Source: Sphingomonas qomolangmaensis (GTDB lineage Bacteria > Pseudomonadota > Alphaproteobacteria > Sphingomonadales > Sphingomonadaceae). Taken from it: a DNA stretch of 64,000 nucleotides. Position 1 is the first letter of the stretch; every line of letters starts with the position of its first letter. Below the pieces are notes generated by a model. That model saw only the letters and a list, made by a program, of their open reading frames with translations. It was not told where the DNA came from and did not search any database. A program made the translations under genes and the position numbers. Positions 16,810 through 24,456 of this stretch are shown in pieces. The DNA is taken from the NCBI RefSeq assembly GCF_024496245.1, contig NZ_CP101740.1, positions 2,045,501-2,109,500 on the forward strand, in the 5' to 3' direction.

Positions 16810-17853
16810 CTAGATCGTTACGTCCGCCCAGACGGGCAGATGATCGCTGACAGCGTTGCGGTAGAAGATGTAGGCATAGGGCGCGCTCTGGAGCCATTTG
16901 TTCATCGGATAGCCGAGCATCGAAGCGTGCGGGAATTGCTCCGAACCGTCCTTCTGGGTGATGAATTTCTGGGCGAAGCGGCTCGGGCCCGAGCCGGTAT
17001 CCATCAGGATGCCCAACGCATCGACCACCCCGCCCCGCGTCGCCGCGGGACGGCAGAAGAGGTTGTCGAGGCAATTGTCCTTCTGGACGTACCAGGCGGG
17101 ATCGGCGTGCCAATTGCGCGGATCGTCGCCCCATGCCTTGGTCACTTCGGCCCACGTGGCGAGGATGGTCGGGTCACCCACCGCGGCGACCGAACCGGCG
17201 CCCTGCCCTGCCGTGGTGGGGGGCGGCGGCACCGGCACCGGATCGGTGAGCCAGGCATAGAGGTCGGCGTTGAGCGGTAGCGGCATGTTGTAATCGCCGC
17301 CCATCACCCGCGAATTGGTGTTGAGCACCCCCGTGCCACCGGGATTGATGCTGTAGATTTCGGGCATCTGGCCGAGCCGCTTGACCCCCAGCGAGGTGTT
17401 GCCGCTGGGCGGCGCATGATAGCTGGTCGCGACGAACACGGTGTTGGTGTCGGTGGTGCGGAAATAGACATAAGCGGGGCGCCGCCCGCCCTTGGTAAGG
17501 TCCTTAGTCGGAAAATCGCCCGATGCGATGCCAAAGCCGTTGGCGATCGGCGCGAACTTCGCGTCCTGGCTCTGGAACAGGATCGCGTAGGATTCGCGAT
17601 CCTTCTCGGGCCGCGTCTGCAGGACGATGTAGCGCCATTGCTTGCCCGTCGCGATCGCGCAGGTTTCGGCGGCGGTGAACGCCACCGCTTCGGCGATCGA
17701 CGTCATCAGTTCCTGGAGCAGCACCACTTGCGCCCCGGTGTGCGCGATCATCGCGCCGACCAGATAGGCGAGGTTCGCGTTGTTGGCCGACTGACCGTAT
17801 TTCTTCGGTCCATAGACCTGGATGTTCCAAGATAAAAATCGGATCGTCGCCAT
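16810..17853 (-). CDS. Endonuclease/exonuclease/phosphatase-fold enzyme
   Basis: A 347-residue member of the DNase I-like superfamily, which cleaves phosphoesters in nucleic acids, inositol phosphates or sphingolipids. The catalytic set looks complete: SWNIQ with N10, LLQE with E48, SYHAPP with H147, GGDYNMP with D188 and N190, and SDH near the C-terminus with D337 and H338. A Pro/Gly-rich loop near residues 205-225 (VPVPPPPTTAGQGAG) is unusual. No signal peptide is seen, so it is probably cytoplasmic unless exported another way. ATG 17853 starts the conserved fold (MATIRFLSWN); the longer frame to 18210 is antisense noise from the neighbour. The next gene starts 10 bases on. Confidence 0.85.
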   Translation of the reverse strand: MATIRFLSWNIQVYGPKKYGQSANNANLAYLVGAMIAHTGAQVVLLQELMTSIAEAVAFTAAETCAIATGKQWRYIVLQTRPEKDRESYAILFQSQDAKFAPIANGFGIASGDFPTKDLTKGGRRPAYVYFRTTDTNTVFVATSYHAPPSGNTSLGVKRLGQMPEIYSINPGGTGVLNTNSRVMGGDYNMPLPLNADLYAWLTDPVPVPPPPTTAGQGAGSVAAVGDPTILATWAEVTKAWGDDPRNWHADPAWYVQKDNCLDNLFCRPAATRGGVVDALGILMDTGSGPSRFAQKFITQKDGSEQFPHASMLGYPMNKWLQSAPYAYIFYRNAVSDHLPVWADVTI

Positions 17854-17899
17854 GCACGCCCCCCCCAAGACCGTCGCCTGCAAACCGCGCCTGCGCGCG

Positions 17900-19183
17900 C
17901 TATGATGCCGCCAGGTTGCCGCCGAGGATGATGACCCCGCCGCCGCCGCCGGTGCTGGTGAGCCACGGCGTGATCGTGATCGAGGTGCCGCCGATCGGCT
18001 GGGTGATCGCCGGAATGTTGAGCGTCGCGAAGTTGATCCCGCCGAGATAGCCGAGGATCTGCGGCTTGAGCGCGTTGGCGATCGACGAGAGCAGCCAATT
18101 GACCATCCAGCCGACCAGCTTGCCCACCGACCCGCTGAGGTTGACGTCGATGTTGAAGTCCTGTGCATGATCGCTGACGATCGACACGCTGTTGCCGCGC
18201 GGGATGACATTGGCGATCAGCGTGGGATTGGGGCTGGTGCCGATGTCGACGCCGATGCCGATATCGACCCAGAACACCTCGGCGCCCGCGCCGGCCGACC
18301 CCGCCACCGAAAAGGCCGCCGCGATCTGGTTGCCCTGCGCCTGGACCTGCGGGTTCACCGCGCGAAACGAGTAGTTGTAGTGGACGCTGAAGCCGCTGCC
18401 GCCGCTCGAATCGCCGCCGTTGAGCGCTACGCCGTTGCCGATCGCGGCCTGCGCGGCGGCCTGCAATGCGGCATTGTCGAGCGACACGAAGAAGGGCTGG
18501 CCAAGCCCCGGCACCGGCTGGGTCGGCACCGGCGGTTGGCCGCCGTTGACGTTGGCGACCGCAAGCAAGCTACCGTTGACGATACCCACGCTGAACGGGC
18601 TGACCGGCACGCCCGGGATCGACGGGATCGCGAACGATACGCCGTCCAGCGCCTGCTGGATGATCTGGTTCATCTTGGGCTGGATGAACTTGGTGGTGAG
18701 CCATTGCTGGAACGGCGTTCCCCCCGAGGTGACCGCGGTGGAAATCACGTTGAAGCCGATCTTGCCGCCCGACGAGGTGAGCGTGGCCTGCGTCACCGAC
18801 GACACCGTCATCGGCGCGCTTTCGGGGCCCGAACTGAAGGTGATCACGATCGGGTTGAGCGTGATCGTGAGGCCGGGGGCGTCGGCGAGCAACGCCGCGA
18901 CGGTTTCTGCATGGTCCTGGGGGACGAACTCGGCATTGGCGTTGGCGAATTCGGGATGGCTTGCCGCCGCCGCGAGCACCGCTTGTGCGGCCGATTCGAG
19001 GTGCAGCCCGGCCGAAAGATTTACCAGCGGCGGCGCGCCGATGTCGTAGTTGAGGTTTACCGTCGTGCCCTGGAAATCGAGCGAGGCATTGCCCTGGAAG
19101 AGCTGCGCGTGGGTCTTGGTGTAGACGCTGGCAAGTATCTGATTCAGCTGGTCCTGGCTGATGCCCAGGCAAACATCGTTCAT
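17900..19183 (-). CDS. Unknown protein, possible TULIP/BPI-like fold
   Basis: A 427-residue protein without signal peptide or membrane helix. The start (NDVCLGISQDQLNQILASVY) has a strand-then-helix pattern like the opening of TULIP-superfamily proteins such as clostridial P47, which bind lipids in a long groove. It continues with beta strands, an amphipathic helix (KFIQPKMNQIIQQALDGV near residue 165), more strands with Gly-rich turns, a second helix (WMVNWLLSSIANALKPQI near residue 365), and a Gly-rich end. The TULIP assignment rests on this pattern only. ATG 19183 is preceded by a G-run about 8 bases upstream. Upstream gene ends 26 bases before; downstream gene begins 46 bases after. Confidence 0.75.
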   Translation of the reverse strand: MNDVCLGISQDQLNQILASVYTKTHAQLFQGNASLDFQGTTVNLNYDIGAPPLVNLSAGLHLESAAQAVLAAAASHPEFANANAEFVPQDHAETVAALLADAPGLTITLNPIVITFSSGPESAPMTVSSVTQATLTSSGGKIGFNVISTAVTSGGTPFQQWLTTKFIQPKMNQIIQQALDGVSFAIPSIPGVPVSPFSVGIVNGSLLAVANVNGGQPPVPTQPVPGLGQPFFVSLDNAALQAAAQAAIGNGVALNGGDSSGGSGFSVHYNYSFRAVNPQVQAQGNQIAAAFSVAGSAGAGAEVFWVDIGIGVDIGTSPNPTLIANVIPRGNSVSIVSDHAQDFNIDVNLSGSVGKLVGWMVNWLLSSIANALKPQILGYLGGINFATLNIPAITQPIGGTSITITPWLTSTGGGGGVIILGGNLAAS

Positions 19184-19209
19184 AACGGTACCCCCCGAAT
19201 AATATGCGG

Positions 19210-20622
19210 TCAGAAGTCTCCCAAGGCCTTGTTGATCGCATCGTTGATGCGATTGCTGAGATAGGTCAGGACAGTGGGATCGCCGAGCTTGTCGCCCAGC
19301 TTGCTGCGGATGAGATCGTGGACGAAGCCCGCATTGGCGAGCGCCTGGGTGACCTTGTCGTAGAGGTTGGGATAGGGCCAGTTACCGCCGCTGCTGAGCG
19401 AGATGGCGATGTTCGGCAGGGTCGCGGTCAGCTTGGTGAGCGTCACCGTGAGCTGCGGGTTGTTCGGGTCGCCGGTGACCGCGACGGTGCCGGTGATCAC
19501 CACGTCGGGCACCGGAAAGGTATCGGTGAAGGTTCCCGATCCGATCGGCATGTCGCCGCCCAGCGCGGCCAGCTCGGAAAAGAGCCGGTTGGGTCCGTCG
19601 CTTTGCTCGTAGTCGCGGATGAAAGCCTGCGCCTCTTCGTGCGCCTGGATATAGACTTGGCGCGCCGCCTCGTCGCGGAAGGCGCCGACGGGGGCGATGT
19701 CGGTCGATTCCTGCAGCGACGCCGCCAGCAAATGGCTGCGCAGCGCGCCGGCGGGGGTGGACGACACCTCGGTCATCACCTTGCCCACCGTCACCGGCCC
19801 GGTGTAGCTGGCGTTCACCACGCCCTTGAACGACAGCGTCGCCTTGGCGGCATCGGCGAAGGGATCGTCGGCGCCATTGCCCCCCGCATTCTGGCAGGCG
19901 CGCTCGAAGATCACCTGGCGGATCATCGAGCTCGCATAATAAGCGGTGTCGCCGACGGTCTTGGTGGGATCGTCGGGCGCCGCCGCCGCCACCGAGGTCT
20001 GGTCGGCCAAGCCCGCCGAGGTCGGACGGTTCTGGCTCATGTAGCTGGTGAAGACGTTCTGGCCGCGGACGACCTCGTTCATCGCCCAGTTGTTGTCGTA
20101 ATATTGACCGACCATCTCGAGCCCCGCGGGGGTCTGGACCAGCTGGTCGCGATAGTCGCGCGCTTGCTGGAGCCGCGCGTCGCCGTCGCCGTCGCCCAAC
20201 GCCGACGCCCCAACCTGCAGCCCGGGGATGATCTTCATCAGCCCGCTCGCCCCCGCCGCCGCACAGCCGAGCAGACCGTTGCCCGTCACCGCGTACTTGC
20301 CCGCGTACGACAGCCCCTGCCACCGGATGATCGCGGTGAAGACCTGGCTGGTCTCGTCATAGGTGAACCCGCCGTTCGCGGCAGTCCCGAGCCCGCCGAT
20401 GCTGGCACCGCTCAGGCCCAGATTGACCTCGCCGAAGGTCGAATCGCCGAACAGGCCGAAGGGACCGAGATCGGGGACCGGGCGATTCCCCAAGGGCGGA
20501 ACCGTATGCCCGTCGCCCGAAGCACCGTCGACCAGCACGGTAGGCAGATAATAGGGCGTGCCTTGCTTCCACAAGAGATTCCACGCCTGCTTGAGCAAAA
20601 ACGCCGCAACCCCTCCAGCCAT
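19210..20622 (-). CDS. Unknown protein, first gene of six-gene cluster
   Basis: A 470-residue protein that I did not recognise. A short hydrophobic N-terminus (GGVAAFLLKQAWNLLW) could insert in a membrane but lacks a cleavage site. It is followed by YYLPTVLVDG, a Gly-rich beta region, a helical middle (about residues 150-345) with many Gln, Asp and Ala, then a strand region (LTVTLTKLTATLPNIAI) and a C-terminal helix ending INDAINKALGDF. Start and end resemble the 283-residue last gene of the cluster, with an extra helical domain inserted here. ATG 20622 has AGGGGG nearby; a GTG at 20625 directly before it is the alternative. Confidence 0.75.
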   Translation of the reverse strand: MAGGVAAFLLKQAWNLLWKQGTPYYLPTVLVDGASGDGHTVPPLGNRPVPDLGPFGLFGDSTFGEVNLGLSGASIGGLGTAANGGFTYDETSQVFTAIIRWQGLSYAGKYAVTGNGLLGCAAAGASGLMKIIPGLQVGASALGDGDGDARLQQARDYRDQLVQTPAGLEMVGQYYDNNWAMNEVVRGQNVFTSYMSQNRPTSAGLADQTSVAAAAPDDPTKTVGDTAYYASSMIRQVIFERACQNAGGNGADDPFADAAKATLSFKGVVNASYTGPVTVGKVMTEVSSTPAGALRSHLLAASLQESTDIAPVGAFRDEAARQVYIQAHEEAQAFIRDYEQSDGPNRLFSELAALGGDMPIGSGTFTDTFPVPDVVITGTVAVTGDPNNPQLTVTLTKLTATLPNIAISLSSGGNWPYPNLYDKVTQALANAGFVHDLIRSKLGDKLGDPTVLTYLSNRINDAINKALGDF

Positions 20623-21063
20623 CACCGCCCCCTATCTATTCACCGCCGCTTGCCAGAACGCTCCAGACTAAAGCAAGCGCACTTGCCCACTAGATACGCG
20701 CGCATCTGAATATCGCACATCTAGGGATATCAATCGCAACCCTTGATGTGAATAGACAGTTGCAGCCATATAGTCGGTATAATGCGTGATTAACCTTCAA
20801 GAAAAGACGACGCATTTCCATTAGTCTTCGGCTTGGCAAGTATCATATATCGCCATTCTGAACTGCATCTTGATTTTGGGCACAATATAGGATCCCGCAT
20901 GCAAGCGGCACCGATGCCCGACGCGATCGCCGATCTGCGATCTTCCCGGCGTGGCAGCGCCCTGCGTTCGACGGTCGCCAAGCCGCGCGGCGGGCGATAC
21001 GGTCGCGGTCGGGCCGCACCGATAGGCGAGGCCCCCATGATCTAACCGTCCGAAGGGGAACAG
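20623..21063. promoter_or_regulatory. A/T-richer divergent control region
   Basis: These 441 bases separate the six-gene cluster from the divergent arabinofuranosidase and are clearly richer in A and T than the flanking genes, notably 20690-20890. An inverted pair CTATTCAC (20636-20643) and GTGAATAG (20748-20755) flanks the cluster-side half; one arm sits just upstream of the first gene start. A TAGACA (20753-20758) and TATAAT (20778-20783) with a 19-base spacer could be a plus-strand promoter. No convincing gene is present; short frames such as the one at 20833 look like noise. Confidence 0.5.
20753..20783 (+). promoter_or_regulatory. Candidate sigma70-type promoter
   Basis: TAGACA at 20753-20758 and TATAAT at 20778-20783 match the -35 and -10 consensus well but are 19 bases apart, slightly long. 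The predicted transcript would have a leader of about 270 bases before the arabinofuranosidase start. Confidence 0.3.
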
Positions 21064-24000
21064 ATGCTCGAAACCTCAGCCCTCGCGATCGCCTTGGCGC
21101 TCGCAAGCAGCGGCCCCGCGACCACCGCCCCGGCGCGCCCTGTGGCCGACCTCCCCCAGGGCCCCTGCGACCTGTACAATGCCGCGGGCACGCCCTGCGT
21201 CTCGGCGCACAGCACCACGCGCGTGCTGCTGTCGCGCTATGCCGGCCCGCTCTACCAGGTCATGCGGCGGTCGGACGACACGCTGCTCGATATCGGCGTG
21301 TTGCCCGATGGCTATGCCGATGCCGCCGCGCAGGACCGGTTCTGCGCCGGCACCTTGTGCGTGATCACCAAGCTCTACGACCAATCGGGCAAGGGCAACG
21401 ACCTGTACCAGGCGCCGCCCGGACCCAAATATCCAGGGCCAGCGAATGGTGCCTTCAACGCGCTGCCGATCGCCGACATGGCGCCGATCACCATTGGCGG
21501 CGGCCGCAAGGCGTATGGCGTCTACGTCATGCCGGGAATGGGCTTTCGCAACAACAAGGCGCGCGACCTGCCGATCGACGACGAGGCCGGGGGAATCCAC
21601 GTCGTGGTGGCGGGCGACCATTACAGCAACGGCTGCTGCTTCAACTATGGCAACGCATCGACCAACGGCCTCGCGGTCGGCACCGGCACGATGGAAAGCG
21701 TCTATTTCGGCACCTCGAGCGGCTGGGGCAGCGGATCGGGCAAGGGCCCATGGATCATGTCCGACATGGAGGCGGGGCTGTTTTCGGGCTATGACGCCGG
21801 CGTCAACGCCGCCAACCCGTCGATCGACTGGCGCTTCGTCACCGGGGTGTTCGGCGGCGGTGGCCGCAACTTCTGGAAGCTGCGCGGCGGCGATGCCCAG
21901 CGCGGCGCGCTCAGCACCTTCTACGAAGGCGTCCGTCCGGGCTCGCGCGAGAACAAGGACTATTTCCCGATGCGCAAGAAGGGCGCGATCCAGATGGGGA
22001 ATGGCGGCGACAACGGGAACGGCTCGGCCGGTACCTTCTATGAAGGCGTGATGACCGCGGGCCATCCGAGCGACGCGGTCACCGACGCGGTGCAGGCGAA
22101 TGTCGTCGCCGCGCGGTACGATCTGCAGCGGCTCACCCAGACCCGGCTGACCAGCTTCCGCCCCGGCGGCGGTGCCACGCTCACCGCCACCTTCCGCAAC
22201 ACCGCCGCAGAGCCCGCCGCCGACGTCGCGCTGGGCGTAGCGCTGCCGAGCGGTTGGACCGCAAGGCCGACAACCCCCGCCAGCTTCGCGCGCGTGGCCC
22301 CCGGCGCCAGCGTGCAAACCACCTTCGAAATAACCTCGCCCGCTACCTCCAGCGCGGGCTTCCTCACTGCCAAAGCCGATTGGCGCGGTGCGGCCGGGCG
22401 CCAGGCCGACACCAGCCTGCAACGCGTTAGAAGCGCGCAGCCCGTCAAGCTGAACGAGGTCCGCTTTGCCACCGGCGGCAATGCGACCAACCAGTTCGTC
22501 GAGCTCTACAATGCCTCCGACCGCGCGGTCGACATCTCGAACTGGCAGCTCACCAACACGCGAACCTTCTTCGCCTCCGAGCCGCTGGCGACCATCCCGG
22601 CGGGCACGAGGCTGGCAGCGGGCAAACATTATCTGCTGGGGCTTGCGCCTTCGGGTCTGGTCGCGCCAGCCGCGGCAGGCGCGCGGTCAATCAACGTGCG
22701 CAGCACCGAGGGCTTCGCGACCGGGCAGCAGATCGCGATCGCCGGCGAAACCCGCCGGATCGCCAGCGTCGGAACCGCAGCGACGGTGCCGACGACGATC
22801 TTCATCCCGGTATCGACCGGCCCCTGGCTGACCGTTCCCGCAGGCTCGACCACCCTGCCCGTCGCCGATGCGACCGGATTCGCGGTGGGCGACAAGATGA
22901 GCATCGACGCCGGCGGCAATCCCGAGGTCGTCACGGTCACCCGCGTCGGCACCGCCGCGACGCAGACGACGCTGGCGGTCGCGGTCAAGCAGGGCGCGAC
23001 CACGCTCAAGCTAGCCGACGTATCGAACCTCTCGGTCGGCGACACGCTTTCGCTCAGCACCGGCCAGCGGCTCGAATGGGTCAAGGTCGCGGCGATCGGG
23101 TCGCCCGGCGCCGACGGGACCGGGGTGACGCTCACCGCGCCGCTCAAGTTCGACAATATGGAGGGCGTCGATGTCGCCGGCCCAGGGACCGGGATCGGCT
23201 TCTCCCCCGCGACGCGGCATGCGCACAAGAGCGGTGACGCGGTGCAGGCGCTGGGCAGCGGGATCGCGCTCGATCGCCCGCTCGGCCGTGCGCACCCGCG
23301 CGGCGCTCCGATCGCCAACCCGCAGGTCCAGACCGCGGGCTATCGCGGTCCGGCACCGCAGCAATGGTTCGGCGGCGACCTGTCGATCCGCGGCGGCGCG
23401 ATCAGCCTGACCGATCCCAGCGGCAAGATTCTGGTCGACGCGATCGTCTATGGATCGCAGCAGAGCAATTCGAGCGCGAGCGGCGCGGTGACGATGCCCG
23501 AAATCGCGACGCTCGAGGGCGACCAGCACCAGGGCGGCTGCATCGCGGTCATCCCCGGCGCGGGATCGGGCCCGAGCGCGCCCGCCACCGCGCTCGCGGC
23601 GTCGGCCCCCGGCGCGCCCGATCGCAGCGTCGGCCGCTTCCCCGACGGCGCCGACACCGACAGCCTGTGCAACGACTTCGTCGTGCAACCCGCGACGACC
23701 GCGCCGCAGGGCGCCGCGGCGGGTGCCAAAGCGATCGGCGTCGCCAGCGTCGCTGGGTTCGTGCCCGGCCAGGCCATCACGATCGGAGCCGAAGGCGCGC
23801 AGGAAGCCGGCGTCATCGCCAATGTCGGCACCTCGGGCGCGACCGTCGTGCGCACCGCGGTCGAACAGGGCGGCACGGCGATCGACATCGCCGACGGCGC
23901 CGGGTTCGGCGCGGGACAGGCGATCACGATCAGCCAGGGTGCCGACGCCGAAGAGGCGGTGGTGAAGGCGCGGCAGAATGGCCGCGACGGCAGCCGCATC

Positions 24001-24183
24001 ACTCTCACCGCCCCGCTCGCGCGCGCCTATGCCGTCGGCACCAGGGTGTCGGGCAGCGGCATTACCTTGCGCACCCCGCTGCAGCGCGCGCACGCTGCCG
24101 GCGCCGCGGTGCGCGCCGAGCTTCCCACGCCCGGCGCGGCAAATGCTTACACGCGCGAGGGGCCGGGGACGGCGCGACGGTAA
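21064..24183 (+). CDS. Exported GH54-type alpha-L-arabinofuranosidase with lamin-tail domain
   Basis: A 1039-residue secreted glycosidase that should release arabinose from arabinan or arabinoxylan. A signal peptide (about residues 1-22) leads into the GH54 catalytic domain (residues about 33-360; GPCDLYNAAGTPCVSAHSTT). By alignment from memory to fungal AbfB, the nucleophile is E236 (DMEAGLFSGYDAG) and the acid/base D316 (GGDNGNGSAGTFYEG). Residues about 365-440 form a NEW3-like beta domain. A lamin-tail domain begins near 461 (VKLNEVRF), breaks off near 532, and resumes near 760-800 (ISLTDPSGKILVDAIVYG); between and after these are repeats like GFAVGDKMSIDAGG. The fungal arabinose-binding CBM42 is absent. 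It is divergent from the six-gene cluster. Confidence 0.88.
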   Translation: MLETSALAIALALASSGPATTAPARPVADLPQGPCDLYNAAGTPCVSAHSTTRVLLSRYAGPLYQVMRRSDDTLLDIGVLPDGYADAAAQDRFCAGTLCVITKLYDQSGKGNDLYQAPPGPKYPGPANGAFNALPIADMAPITIGGGRKAYGVYVMPGMGFRNNKARDLPIDDEAGGIHVVVAGDHYSNGCCFNYGNASTNGLAVGTGTMESVYFGTSSGWGSGSGKGPWIMSDMEAGLFSGYDAGVNAANPSIDWRFVTGVFGGGGRNFWKLRGGDAQRGALSTFYEGVRPGSRENKDYFPMRKKGAIQMGNGGDNGNGSAGTFYEGVMTAGHPSDAVTDAVQANVVAARYDLQRLTQTRLTSFRPGGGATLTATFRNTAAEPAADVALGVALPSGWTARPTTPASFARVAPGASVQTTFEITSPATSSAGFLTAKADWRGAAGRQADTSLQRVRSAQPVKLNEVRFATGGNATNQFVELYNASDRAVDISNWQLTNTRTFFASEPLATIPAGTRLAAGKHYLLGLAPSGLVAPAAAGARSINVRSTEGFATGQQIAIAGETRRIASVGTAATVPTTIFIPVSTGPWLTVPAGSTTLPVADATGFAVGDKMSIDAGGNPEVVTVTRVGTAATQTTLAVAVKQGATTLKLADVSNLSVGDTLSLSTGQRLEWVKVAAIGSPGADGTGVTLTAPLKFDNMEGVDVAGPGTGIGFSPATRHAHKSGDAVQALGSGIALDRPLGRAHPRGAPIANPQVQTAGYRGPAPQQWFGGDLSIRGGAISLTDPSGKILVDAIVYGSQQSNSSASGAVTMPEIATLEGDQHQGGCIAVIPGAGSGPSAPATALAASAPGAPDRSVGRFPDGADTDSLCNDFVVQPATTAPQGAAAGAKAIGVASVAGFVPGQAITIGAEGAQEAGVIANVGTSGATVVRTAVEQGGTAIDIADGAGFGAGQAITISQGADAEEAVVKARQNGRDGSRITLTAPLARAYAVGTRVSGSGITLRTPLQRAHAAGAAVRAELPTPGAANAYTREGPGTARR

Positions 24184-24250
24184 AGCGAAGCGGCCCTTGC
24201 GTGCTCGCGGCCGGCAGTCGCGCAGCAGGCGCGCAAACGGCTAGCTTGCG

Positions 24251-24297
24251 CGAATCGGCTGCTCCCTCCCTTCTCAGAGGGGGGGGCAGCCGATTCG
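24251..24297. terminator. Strong hairpin after arabinofuranosidase
   Basis: A perfect 12-base stem (CGAATCGGCTGC with GCAGCCGATTCG) encloses a second C/G-run stem and a short loop. It lies 68 bases after the stop codon. There is no T-run, so this is a likely 3-prime stabilising or terminating hairpin rather than a classic intrinsic terminator. Confidence 0.5.
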
Positions 24298-24456
24298 CAG
24301 CGCGCGATCTCCACGCGGGCATCGGCGCGAGTCGAACAGCGCCCGAATCGCCCGCCCGGCCTAACCGCAGCTGCCACTTCACCGGACCTTAAGCTTTGGG
24401 GGGCTAGCTGGTGGATCGAAAGTGCGAAGCTTACAATCCGCTGTTGGGACTTCGAA

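Noticed and set aside
17854..18210. N-terminal extension of the EEP-fold enzyme
   Set aside because: The extra 119 residues are Arg/Ser rich and overlap the neighbouring gene; the fold begins at MATIRFLSWN.
20833..21045. 70-residue frame before the arabinofuranosidase
   Set aside because: No ribosome binding site or recognisable features; it lies in the A/T-rich control region.
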